A stretch of 5,306 bases of DNA. Source: an uncultured Saprospiraceae bacterium. Its GTDB lineage: Bacteria > Bacteroidota > Bacteroidia > Chitinophagales > Saprospiraceae. The notes under the pieces were generated by a model, which ran no database searches, was not told the origin of the DNA, and saw only the letters and a list, made by a program, of their open reading frames with translations. The position numbers were made by a program, and so were the translations under genes. Each line of letters starts with the position of its first letter. Position 1 is the first letter of the stretch. The stretch is from the NCBI GenBank assembly GCA_938039305.1, contig CALHUZ010000067.1, positions 1 through 5,306 on the forward strand, in the 5' to 3' direction. Below, one piece after another: positions 1 to 5,306 of the stretch.

Positions 1-10
1 AGTTGTGATA

Positions 11-856
11 TCACTCAACTATAAAAGCATCTTTGGCATAGATCTCTCTGATCTCGCTAAGTACACTCTTTGATATGACTGGGTCGCAGGAGATGTATAC
101 ACCGATCTGTGTCATGCTTTTGATTGGTTTGCTAAACACATCGTACCCTTCGAGTTCAAGTCTGTTAGACAGAACCTTTATGTTCTTTTGCTCACGGTAT
201 AGTCCGATTGCTATGACGCAGTCCTTTTTATCCGTCACTTTACTATTAGATTCTTGAATGGCAGAAGTGAGCACATTTTGTCTTTCTTGTTCTAGCTTAG
301 TATCTGTTTCTGTCGCTTGAAGATTGGACGTGATATTGTTAGTTGATGTTGCAACTGCCTCTGTAACTTCCTTGATTTCTTCTTGAACTTCAGTTTTAAG
401 ATCAGAGACGTTTTCCTTTATTTCAGCGCCAGAAGCAGTCAGTTCCTCTTTTACTTCTGATGCTATCTCAGTTGAAACTTCTTTGACAGCTTCAATAGCT
501 GTTGTTTCTTGCGCATAGTCTATTTCACCATTTGCTTGTGTTAGAGAAGACGAGTGACGAGTGACATTTTTCGAAAGGGTAGTCTTGTTAGTGTCAGAAT
601 GAACAAGAGTCGTTGCTTTGACCTCTGGTTCTTCAGAATGTGTCAATTCAGAAAGGTCCTTTATATCAGTCCCCAGATCTTCTGTATCAACTATGGCAGC
701 AGAAGCTAAAGCCTCTTGTGACTCTATATCAGAGCTTGAAGTGAAAAGAGAAGTCTGAGTAATGAAAATCCCTGCGATTAGGATGACAAATAGAGCGATG
801 AAGAAATCAGAACGTTCTTTTTTATCAGTCAGGATATCGGGTTGATGAGTTGGCAT
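11..856 (-). CDS. Single-pass membrane protein with C-terminal SPOR-like domain
   Basis: 281 residues, complete. The sequence shows a short charged cytoplasmic N-terminus (about 1-17), one hydrophobic membrane segment (about 18-36), and a long low-complexity region rich in Glu, Thr, Ser and Ala. Between roughly 118 and 205 this region has the spacing of charged and hydrophobic residues expected of a coiled coil or long helix. The last 70 residues (about 212-281) resemble a SPOR domain: a first strand containing VIAIGLY, a helix with NRLELEGYDVF, then a strand with IGVYIS, and a final helix ending in KDAFIVE. SPOR domains bind denuded glycan strands in septal peptidoglycan, so a periplasmic wall-binding or division-related role is inferred. 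Two cysteines (C213, C257) sit inside the SPOR-like domain and might form a disulfide. The start ATG is preceded by an A-rich leader and is the only sensible one before the membrane segment. It is divergent from lemA. The SPOR call rests on pattern only; the exact cellular role is unknown. Confidence 0.72.
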   Translation of the reverse strand: MPTHQPDILTDKKERSDFFIALFVILIAGIFITQTSLFTSSSDIESQEALASAAIVDTEDLGTDIKDLSELTHSEEPEVKATTLVHSDTNKTTLSKNVTRHSSSLTQANGEIDYAQETTAIEAVKEVSTEIASEVKEELTASGAEIKENVSDLKTEVQEEIKEVTEAVATSTNNITSNLQATETDTKLEQERQNVLTSAIQESNSKVTDKKDCVIAIGLYREQKNIKVLSNRLELEGYDVFSKPIKSMTQIGVYISCDPVISKSVLSEIREIYAKDAFIVE

Positions 857-1065
857 TGTATTTCTTTTACTTGAGACGCAAAAACCCTTTAAAGGCCACT
901 TATTTACGCCAGTTTTTGCTTGACATTTTCACACTGACGCTAAATCAGGTGATCATCTATCAATCATTGGACTTAGTCGAAGATAAGAGATAGTGGTTGG
1001 CTTCATCTCAAGAAGAGTTGTAAATTGGCAAAGCAATCATCACAAATCAAAAACAAAAGAATATT
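857..1065. other. Divergent intergenic region between SPOR-like gene and lemA
   Basis: About 210 bp without a convincing gene. It must carry the promoters of both the leftward SPOR-like gene and the rightward lemA operon. A perfect 10-bp palindrome, CCTTTAAAGG, lies at 886-895, about 30 bp upstream of the leftward start codon. A TTGACA hexamer occurs at 920-925, but the best -10 candidate (TAAATC, 941-946) is spaced at only 15 bp. An open frame starting at 993 overlaps lemA in another phase and shows no protein-like character. The last 20 bases before the lemA ATG are very A-rich, as in many Bacteroidota leaders. Confidence 0.6.
997..1028 (+). promoter_or_regulatory. Candidate Bacteroidota-type promoter for lemA operon
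   Basis: TTG at 997-999 and TAAATTGG at 1021-1028 are separated by 21 bp. The Bacteroidota sigma factor is known to favour a TTG or TTTG near -33 and TAnnTTTG near -7; the second box here matches five of the six fixed positions. The predicted transcript would have a leader of roughly 30 nt before the ATG at 1066. Such short motifs occur by chance, so this is tentative. Confidence 0.3.
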
Positions 1066-1623
1066 ATGGTAACAGCGCTCATTGTTATTATTGGTTTAGC
1101 CGCCCTGATTATATTTTACTTCATCGGTATATACAACAAGCTGGTTCGCAAGCGCTCTATGATGGAAGAGGGATGGAGTGGCATAGATGTACAGCTTAAG
1201 AAGAGGCATAACTTGATTCCTAATCTTGTTGAGACAGTGAAGGGTTATGCTAAGCATGAGCAAGAGACCTTCGACCAAGTCATTAAAGCTCGTAACGCTG
1301 CCGCAAATGCAGATGGCCCAAAGGCTTCTAAGCAAGCGGAAGGTCAGTTGAATGGTGCTCTGGCAAATATATTTGCCTTGAGCGAAGCATATCCAGATCT
1401 AAAAGCCAATACAACCTTCTTGAATCTTCAGAAAGAGCTCTCAGATATCGAAGGAGATGTGGAGAAAGCGAGGCGATATTATAATGCGACTGTCAGGGAG
1501 AATAATATCCTTGTCGAATCTTTTCCAAGTAGTATCGTTGCAGGTACTGGGAATTTTGAATTAGGAGAATTCTTTGAGATAGAAGACGCCGGTGAACGTT
1601 CTGCCCCGGAAGTAAAGTTCTAA
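1066..1623 (+). CDS. lemA: LemA family protein
   Basis: 185 residues, the usual length for LemA proteins. A hydrophobic N-terminal segment (about 2-22) anchors the protein in the inner membrane. It is followed by the family hallmark YNKLV, then EEGWSGIDVQLKKRHNLIPN and LVETVKGYAKHE at about 39-70. Later come AYPDLKAN, an LQ-containing helix, and the ARRYYNATVRENN and FPSSIVA blocks at about 135-160, all typical of the family. The rest is predicted to be mainly alpha-helical. LemA was first named from a Listeria antigen; its molecular function is not settled. The start at 1066 is preceded by an A-rich leader and puts the membrane segment directly at the N-terminus. The stop lies 3 bp before the next gene, so the two are almost certainly co-transcribed and probably translationally coupled. 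Family assignment is very secure; function is not. Confidence 0.96.
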   Translation: MVTALIVIIGLAALIIFYFIGIYNKLVRKRSMMEEGWSGIDVQLKKRHNLIPNLVETVKGYAKHEQETFDQVIKARNAAANADGPKASKQAEGQLNGALANIFALSEAYPDLKANTTFLNLQKELSDIEGDVEKARRYYNATVRENNILVESFPSSIVAGTGNFELGEFFEIEDAGERSAPEVKF

Positions 1624-1626
1624 TTT

Positions 1627-3330
1627 ATGAACTTGAAATATCTGATTTTTATAATATGCCTGACGCTGCAGATTCAGGTGGATGCTCAGCAAGAGTACAT
1701 CAAAAACTACGATACTAAAATCGAAGTTCAAACTGATCGATCAGTTCTGATAACAGAATTCATAGAGGTCTATGTCGGAGGTAATATAATCAAGAGGGGC
1801 ATCACTCGAAATCTTCCAGTAAGAAGAAATCTGAATGGTCGTAATGTCCGGATGAATTATGATATCATAGAGGTGGTAAAGGATGGAGAAGATGAGCCAT
1901 TTCATACGGAGAGCCAAGGGCGTGATCTGATGCTCTATCTGGGACAACGAGATGTGATCTTAGAACATGGATATTATAATTATAGAATCAAATATCGGGC
2001 AACTGACCAAGTCGCATTTTTTGAAGATTATGATGAGATATACTGGAATGCAATCGGGAATGAAAGTGTCTTGCCTGTAGAACAAGCATCTGTCTCTATC
2101 TACCTTCCTCCTGGAGCCGCGATGGTGCAAGAGTCAGCATATACAGGTAGATTAGGCGAAAAAGGAAAGGACTTTGTTGTAACAGAAGAGCTCGGTGCGT
2201 TGATCTATAAAACGACAAAACCCTTGAAAGCAGGAGAGGGTTTGACCATTGCAGTTGGTATGCAGAAGGGAGTTGTGAAGGCGCCTACTATTGTAGATAG
2301 ATTCGGGACGCTGATTATAGTTTTATTGGGATTTCTAACATTGATGCCGTATTATATCATCACTTGGTGGAGATATGGAAGAGACCCTCAGACGCCTGCG
2401 TCAGTGCCAGATTGGCGCACACCTGATGACCTTTCATCAGCCTCTGTCATCTATGTCAAAAAAGGAAGATATGACTCTAAGGGGTTTACAGCTTCATTGA
2501 TAGATCTGGCCATAAAAGGGTATTTGAAAATTGAGGAGAAAGAAGAAAGTGGATTTCTATCAAGTTCTAAATATTACACACTTATCAAGCTTAAAGAGTT
2601 AGAGTCTTCTGACACTTTGCCAAGAGAAGAGACCGCTTTGTTCGAAGCACTATTTAAAAACAAAAGTCAGGTCGATATCGATGGCCAATATGATAAGGAT
2701 GTGGAACGAACGTATGGCAACCACAAATCTAACTTAGCGGCGCAGTACGACGATTTTATAAATGAAGGAAATAATGGAAGGCTCTTATGGCTTCCTGTTT
2801 TAATTACAATTGCAGTTGGCGTTTTGTCAGCATTTGTGTTACTCAGGAGTGCATATGCAGAAGGTATCAATATGAAAGTCTTGATTGCCTTTGGCATATC
2901 TGGGCTTGTGGGTTTTTTCTTATATGTATACTTGATCAGACAACCGACGATCAAAAAGCTTGACTTAAGATCAAGGATTAAAGGCTTTCAGATGTATCTC
3001 GAATTGGTCGAGGGAGAAAGACTTAATGCACTCCATCCACCTGAGATGACTCCTGAATATTTTGAGTCAGTATTGCCATATGCATTTGCTTTAGGTGTCG
3101 AACACAAATGGTCTGATAAGTTCAAGAGCATCTTAGATCAGGCGCAGTATCGTCCTAACTGGCACAACTCCTCTAACCACATGTACTTCTCAAACCACTT
3201 CGGAAGAGATTTCTCCAGAAGTGTTAGCTCTGCTGCTTCACCTCCTCCTCCGAAAAGTAGTGGCGGTGGCAGTGGCGGTGGTGGATTTTCTGGCGGAGGC
3301 GGAGGCGGCGGTGGAGTCGGAGGCTGGTAA
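1627..3330 (+). CDS. DUF2207 family membrane protein with Gly-rich tail
   Basis: 567 residues, complete. An N-terminal signal peptide (about 1-20, likely cut after VDA) leads into an extracytoplasmic beta-rich DUF2207 domain (about 21-215) with the characteristic YWNAIGNE segment at 139-146. A membrane segment follows (about 225-248), ending in WWRYGRDP, a common DUF2207 feature. A cytoplasmic part (about 255-384) contains a winged-helix-like stretch, SLIDLAIKGYLKIEE. Two more membrane segments (about 385-406 and 417-437) precede a conserved block including RLNALHPPEMTPEYFE and VLPYAFALGVEHKW (about 465-494). The C-terminus is a PPPP run and then a Gly/Ser tail ending GGW. The family often sits beside LemA, as here with 3 bp between them, which suggests a joint envelope function that is not defined biochemically. 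No catalytic motif is visible. The start ATG gives a clean signal peptide. Confidence 0.93.
   Translation: MNLKYLIFIICLTLQIQVDAQQEYIKNYDTKIEVQTDRSVLITEFIEVYVGGNIIKRGITRNLPVRRNLNGRNVRMNYDIIEVVKDGEDEPFHTESQGRDLMLYLGQRDVILEHGYYNYRIKYRATDQVAFFEDYDEIYWNAIGNESVLPVEQASVSIYLPPGAAMVQESAYTGRLGEKGKDFVVTEELGALIYKTTKPLKAGEGLTIAVGMQKGVVKAPTIVDRFGTLIIVLLGFLTLMPYYIITWWRYGRDPQTPASVPDWRTPDDLSSASVIYVKKGRYDSKGFTASLIDLAIKGYLKIEEKEESGFLSSSKYYTLIKLKELESSDTLPREETALFEALFKNKSQVDIDGQYDKDVERTYGNHKSNLAAQYDDFINEGNNGRLLWLPVLITIAVGVLSAFVLLRSAYAEGINMKVLIAFGISGLVGFFLYVYLIRQPTIKKLDLRSRIKGFQMYLELVEGERLNALHPPEMTPEYFESVLPYAFALGVEHKWSDKFKSILDQAQYRPNWHNSSNHMYFSNHFGRDFSRSVSSAASPPPPKSSGGGSGGGGFSGGGGGGGGVGGW
3261..3327 (+). repeat. 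GGC/GGT/GGA-rich simple repeat encoding the Gly tail
   Basis: A low-complexity run of GG-containing codons encodes the C-terminal glycine tract of the DUF2207 protein. It is immediately preceded by a CCTCCTCCTCC stretch (3241-3251) encoding prolines. The many GG doublets are compatible with two-tetrad G-quadruplexes on the coding strand and messenger RNA. The repeat may also vary in length between strains by slippage in units of 3 bp. Glycine tails of this kind are common in the protein family, so the main reason for the repeat is protein-level. Confidence 0.75.
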
Positions 3331-3355
3331 GTCTTTGTGTTGCTTGATTCACTTT

Positions 3356-3371
3356 TATATGAATTCATATA
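3356..3371. promoter_or_regulatory. Perfect 16-bp palindrome, operator-like
   Basis: TATATGAATTCATATA is its own reverse complement over all 16 bases. It lies 26-41 bp after the DUF2207 stop and about 50-65 bp before the HTH gene start. Its core ATGAATTC (3359-3366) recurs at 3379-3386, exactly 20 bp away, close to two helical turns. It is not followed by a T-run and the hairpin would be weak (six AT-rich pairs around AATT), which argues against an intrinsic terminator. A binding site for a dimeric regulator, possibly the adjacent HTH protein, is an inference. Confidence 0.4.
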
Positions 3372-3421
3372 GGTTCTCATGAATTCTGGCACTCATATTT
3401 ACACTTGAAGTAAATATAGTA

Positions 3422-3685
3422 ATGGCCATGATGACAACTACGAGTAAAATAACCATCAGAAAACCACATCGCTGGAGCACCAGCTTACTGGGCGGCATGG
3501 TTACTTCAAGAGAGAAAGAGGTACTACAACACATAGCGAATGGGGACACTTCGGTAGATATAGCAGAATCATTATTTATCAGTGAGCATACAGTTCTTTC
3601 GCATCGTAAGAATCTTCTTGTTAAATTAGAAGCACGCAACACCGCTCATCTTGTGATGAAAGGGGTAAGAATGGGATTGTTGTAG
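3422..3685 (+). CDS. Stand-alone LuxR/GerE-type HTH regulator lacking a receiver domain
   Basis: 87 residues. The C-terminal 60 residues are a full GerE/LuxR helix-turn-helix domain: VTSREKEVLQHIANG (27-41), IAESLFIS (47-54), the recognition helix EHTVLSHRKNLLVKL (55-69) and NTAHLVMKGVRMGLL (73-87). This is very close to the DNA-binding half of NarL-type response regulators of Bacteroidota. The receiver domain that normally precedes it is missing: the frame is open only back to 3383, and the preceding DUF2207 gene leaves no room for one. Residues 1-25 are basic and unlike a receiver. Alternative starts are Met3, Met4 and Met26 (3497), the last leaving a minimal 62-residue HTH. It lies 24 bp upstream of a sensor kinase in the same reading frame. 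It may be a constitutive small regulator that binds DNA without phosphorylation, or a remnant of a response regulator that is still intact in its HTH half. HTH call is secure; the start is not. Confidence 0.8.
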   Translation: MAMMTTTSKITIRKPHRWSTSLLGGMVTSREKEVLQHIANGDTSVDIAESLFISEHTVLSHRKNLLVKLEARNTAHLVMKGVRMGLL

Positions 3686-3709
3686 TTATTCACGCTATCA
3701 AATCATTGC

Positions 3710-5306
3710 ATGATATTTTCCGTACGTTTTAGTATCTCCTTAGTTCTGATCTTGTTTTTTACTCATTCTTTAACTGGACAAAGGAAGTTAGATTCTTTAT
3801 TAACACAACTGGACAAAGAATTAACGAGTCATGAATTAGTATTGACACATAATAGAGTTGCACGGATATATATTAATCAAGATACTTCTAAGGCTCTGTT
3901 TCATAGAGACAAAATGGACTCTATAGCTCAGATTACTAATGATACATTAGGTAGGTTTTTAGTGGCTGCATTGAGTAACATTCATTATTTTAAGAAAGGG
4001 CAATTTGAAAAGTCGGAGCAAGAACTCAAGAAGCAAGTGCAATTAGCAGATGATTTAGACAATGATAATTTTAAGACTGGTATCAACTACGAACTGAGTC
4101 TTGTTAAAAGAGCTCAGAACGATCTTGACAGTGCCATATATTATGCTGGAGTTTGCTTTAGCATGATAGAGCAGAACCCCAAGGTGCCAATACTCAACAA
4201 AGTGATGACTCTTAATCATATAGGGACGTTAAGCGAACAACAATATAATTATAAGGAAGCATTACAATATTATTTCAAATCTGATTCACTTGCTAAGACG
4301 GTTTCAAATTATCAAAATAATAATTACCGAGGAAATGTAAATATCTCAATTGGGAAAATATACCTAAAGTTAAGCGATACCTTAACTGCAAAAAAATACT
4401 ACTCGGAAGCCGTGGGCTTTTATAAAGTACTTGAAAATAAAAGAGGTCAAGCAAAGGCTTTGCATCAAATAGGGAAATTATATCTCAAGCAAAATAAAGA
4501 CTCAAGTATTATCTACTTGAACGATGCATTGGATCTAATGTCTGCATTTGGAAAGACTAGTACCTCAGCAAGTATATCTCGGGACATTGGCGATTATTGG
4601 TATGGCAAAGGAGACGATAAGCAAGCTCTTGCTGAGTATTATAAGGCTTATGACATATTTGAAAGTACTAATTCGCTTTCATCTATTGCAGGGGTAGGAA
4701 TGCGATTAGCTAGAATAGAGCAAAGAAATAAAAATTATAAAAAAGCATTGAAATTAGTAGATGCTGCTCTGGAATCGTATGATTCTTTAGGATCATTAGA
4801 AGGAACTTATGCCGCTCATTTTTCAAGGAGCCAACTTCTAAAAGACTTAGGCAGAAATGCTGAAGGATTTCAAGCTCTGCAGATAGCTTATGACCAAAGA
4901 GATTCTTTGAATCAAATCCAGTATAGCGCTGAAGTAAAAGAGCTACAAACAAAGTATGAAACGTCACTTAAAGATGCAGAAATAAGGGAACAAAAAAGTG
5001 AGATAGAGATCAAAACCAAAAATCAAAACTTTTTCAGAACGATCGCTGCTTTGATAGGATTGATCGCATTAATGATATTCTTTTTTATGAGGGGTAAGTT
5101 AAAGCAGAGTAGGCTACTATCTGATCAGCAAGGATTGATTCAATCCCAAAAAATAGAACAACTAGAAAAAGAAAAAAAGATACTCTCTATGAATGCGATG
5201 ATAGAAGGACAAGAAGCAGAACGATCGAGAATAGCGAAAGATCTCCATGATGGACTTGGAGGGCTACTATCAACTGTCAAGGCTCACTTTAGCAATATCC
5301 AAAGTG
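3710..5306 (+). CDS. TPR-containing membrane sensor histidine kinase (HisKA_3), 3'-truncated by window end
   Basis: 532 codons are visible with no stop before the window end. The N-terminus is a signal peptide or signal anchor (about 1-23, ending LTGQ). Residues about 80-400 form a helical array of degenerate tetratricopeptide repeats, with units such as YNYKEALQYYFKSDSL, DDKQALAEYYKAYDIFE and KNYKKALKLVDAALESYDSL. This array is expected to lie outside the inner membrane. A coiled coil (about 402-437) leads to one membrane segment (about 441-459), then a second coiled coil (about 463-500). The H-box EAERSRIAKDLHDGLGG follows (502-518), with His513 (codon 5246-5248) as phospho-acceptor. This is the HisKA_3 dimerisation domain of NarX/DesK-like kinases. 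The ATP-binding domain must lie beyond 5306. Such kinases phosphorylate NarL-type response regulators; the HTH protein upstream has no receiver, so the true partner may be further downstream. No Shine-Dalgarno site is seen before the ATG. Confidence 0.93.
   Translation, partial: MIFSVRFSISLVLILFFTHSLTGQRKLDSLLTQLDKELTSHELVLTHNRVARIYINQDTSKALFHRDKMDSIAQITNDTLGRFLVAALSNIHYFKKGQFEKSEQELKKQVQLADDLDNDNFKTGINYELSLVKRAQNDLDSAIYYAGVCFSMIEQNPKVPILNKVMTLNHIGTLSEQQYNYKEALQYYFKSDSLAKTVSNYQNNNYRGNVNISIGKIYLKLSDTLTAKKYYSEAVGFYKVLENKRGQAKALHQIGKLYLKQNKDSSIIYLNDALDLMSAFGKTSTSASISRDIGDYWYGKGDDKQALAEYYKAYDIFESTNSLSSIAGVGMRLARIEQRNKNYKKALKLVDAALESYDSLGSLEGTYAAHFSRSQLLKDLGRNAEGFQALQIAYDQRDSLNQIQYSAEVKELQTKYETSLKDAEIREQKSEIEIKTKNQNFFRTIAALIGLIALMIFFFMRGKLKQSRLLSDQQGLIQSQKIEQLEKEKKILSMNAMIEGQEAERSRIAKDLHDGLGGLLSTVKAHFSNIQS

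Noticed and set aside
920..946. TTGACA ... TAAATC as a sigma-70-like promoter
   Set aside because: The spacing is 15 bp and the -10 box is poor; the Bacteroidota sigma factor does not rely on this consensus, so it is not listed as a feature.
993..1199. Plus-strand frame of 68 codons overlapping the start of lemA
   Set aside because: It overlaps lemA in another phase, and its translation is rich in Trp, Tyr, His and Arg without a recognisable pattern.
2667..2954. Minus-strand frame of 95 codons inside the DUF2207 gene
   Set aside because: It lies entirely within a strongly supported gene on the other strand and shows no family features.
3356..3371. Palindrome as an intrinsic terminator of the lemA operon
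   Set aside because: The stem would be six AT-rich pairs with an AATT loop and no T-run follows, so it would be a poor terminator.
3138..3392. Minus-strand frame with a long proline run
   Set aside because: It is the antisense of the Gly-rich tail of the DUF2207 protein; the proline run is simply the complement of GGN codons.
3355..3642. Minus-strand open frame of 95 codons with a hydrophobic C-terminal half, antisense to the HTH gene
   Set aside because: It overlaps the clearly conserved HTH domain on the other strand, its product resembles no family I know, and its hydrophobic stretch arises from the antisense of the AT-rich spacer and the start of the HTH gene.
4710..4967. Minus-strand frame of 85 codons inside the kinase gene
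   Set aside because: It is antisense to well-formed TPR units of the kinase and is Phe/Leu-rich as expected for the complement of Lys/Glu-rich codons.

Overview
The window looks like chromosomal DNA from a member of the Bacteroidota. The support is indirect: moderately AT-rich DNA, A-rich leaders instead of Shine-Dalgarno sites, and a TPR-type sensor kinase of the HisKA_3 class with the architecture common in Saprospiria, Cytophagia and Flavobacteriia. A family-level assignment is not possible from the sequence alone.

Layout. On the minus strand (11-856) lies a complete gene for a single-pass membrane protein with a long acidic, probably coiled-coil linker and a C-terminal SPOR-like domain. 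A non-coding stretch of about 210 bp (857-1065) separates it from a divergent plus-strand pair. That pair is a LemA-family protein (1066-1623) followed after 3 bp by a DUF2207-family membrane protein with a Gly-rich tail (1627-3330). A 91-bp spacer (3331-3421) carries a perfect 16-bp palindrome and a partial repeat of it 20 bp away. Next come an 87-residue LuxR/GerE-type helix-turn-helix protein without a receiver domain (3422-3685) and, 24 bp further on, the start of a TPR-containing membrane histidine kinase. The kinase runs off the window end just after its phospho-acceptor His box (3710-5306, 532 codons visible).

How the parts may work together. LemA and DUF2207 are tightly coupled and probably form one envelope-associated unit whose biochemical role is not established. 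The HTH protein and the kinase look like a signalling pair, but the usual receiver domain is absent from the HTH protein, so a normal phosphorelay between these two products is not possible. They also share a reading frame, separated by one TAG and eight sense codons. The SPOR-like protein suggests peptidoglycan or division-site association. No RNA genes, CRISPR arrays, insertion sequences or attachment sites were seen.
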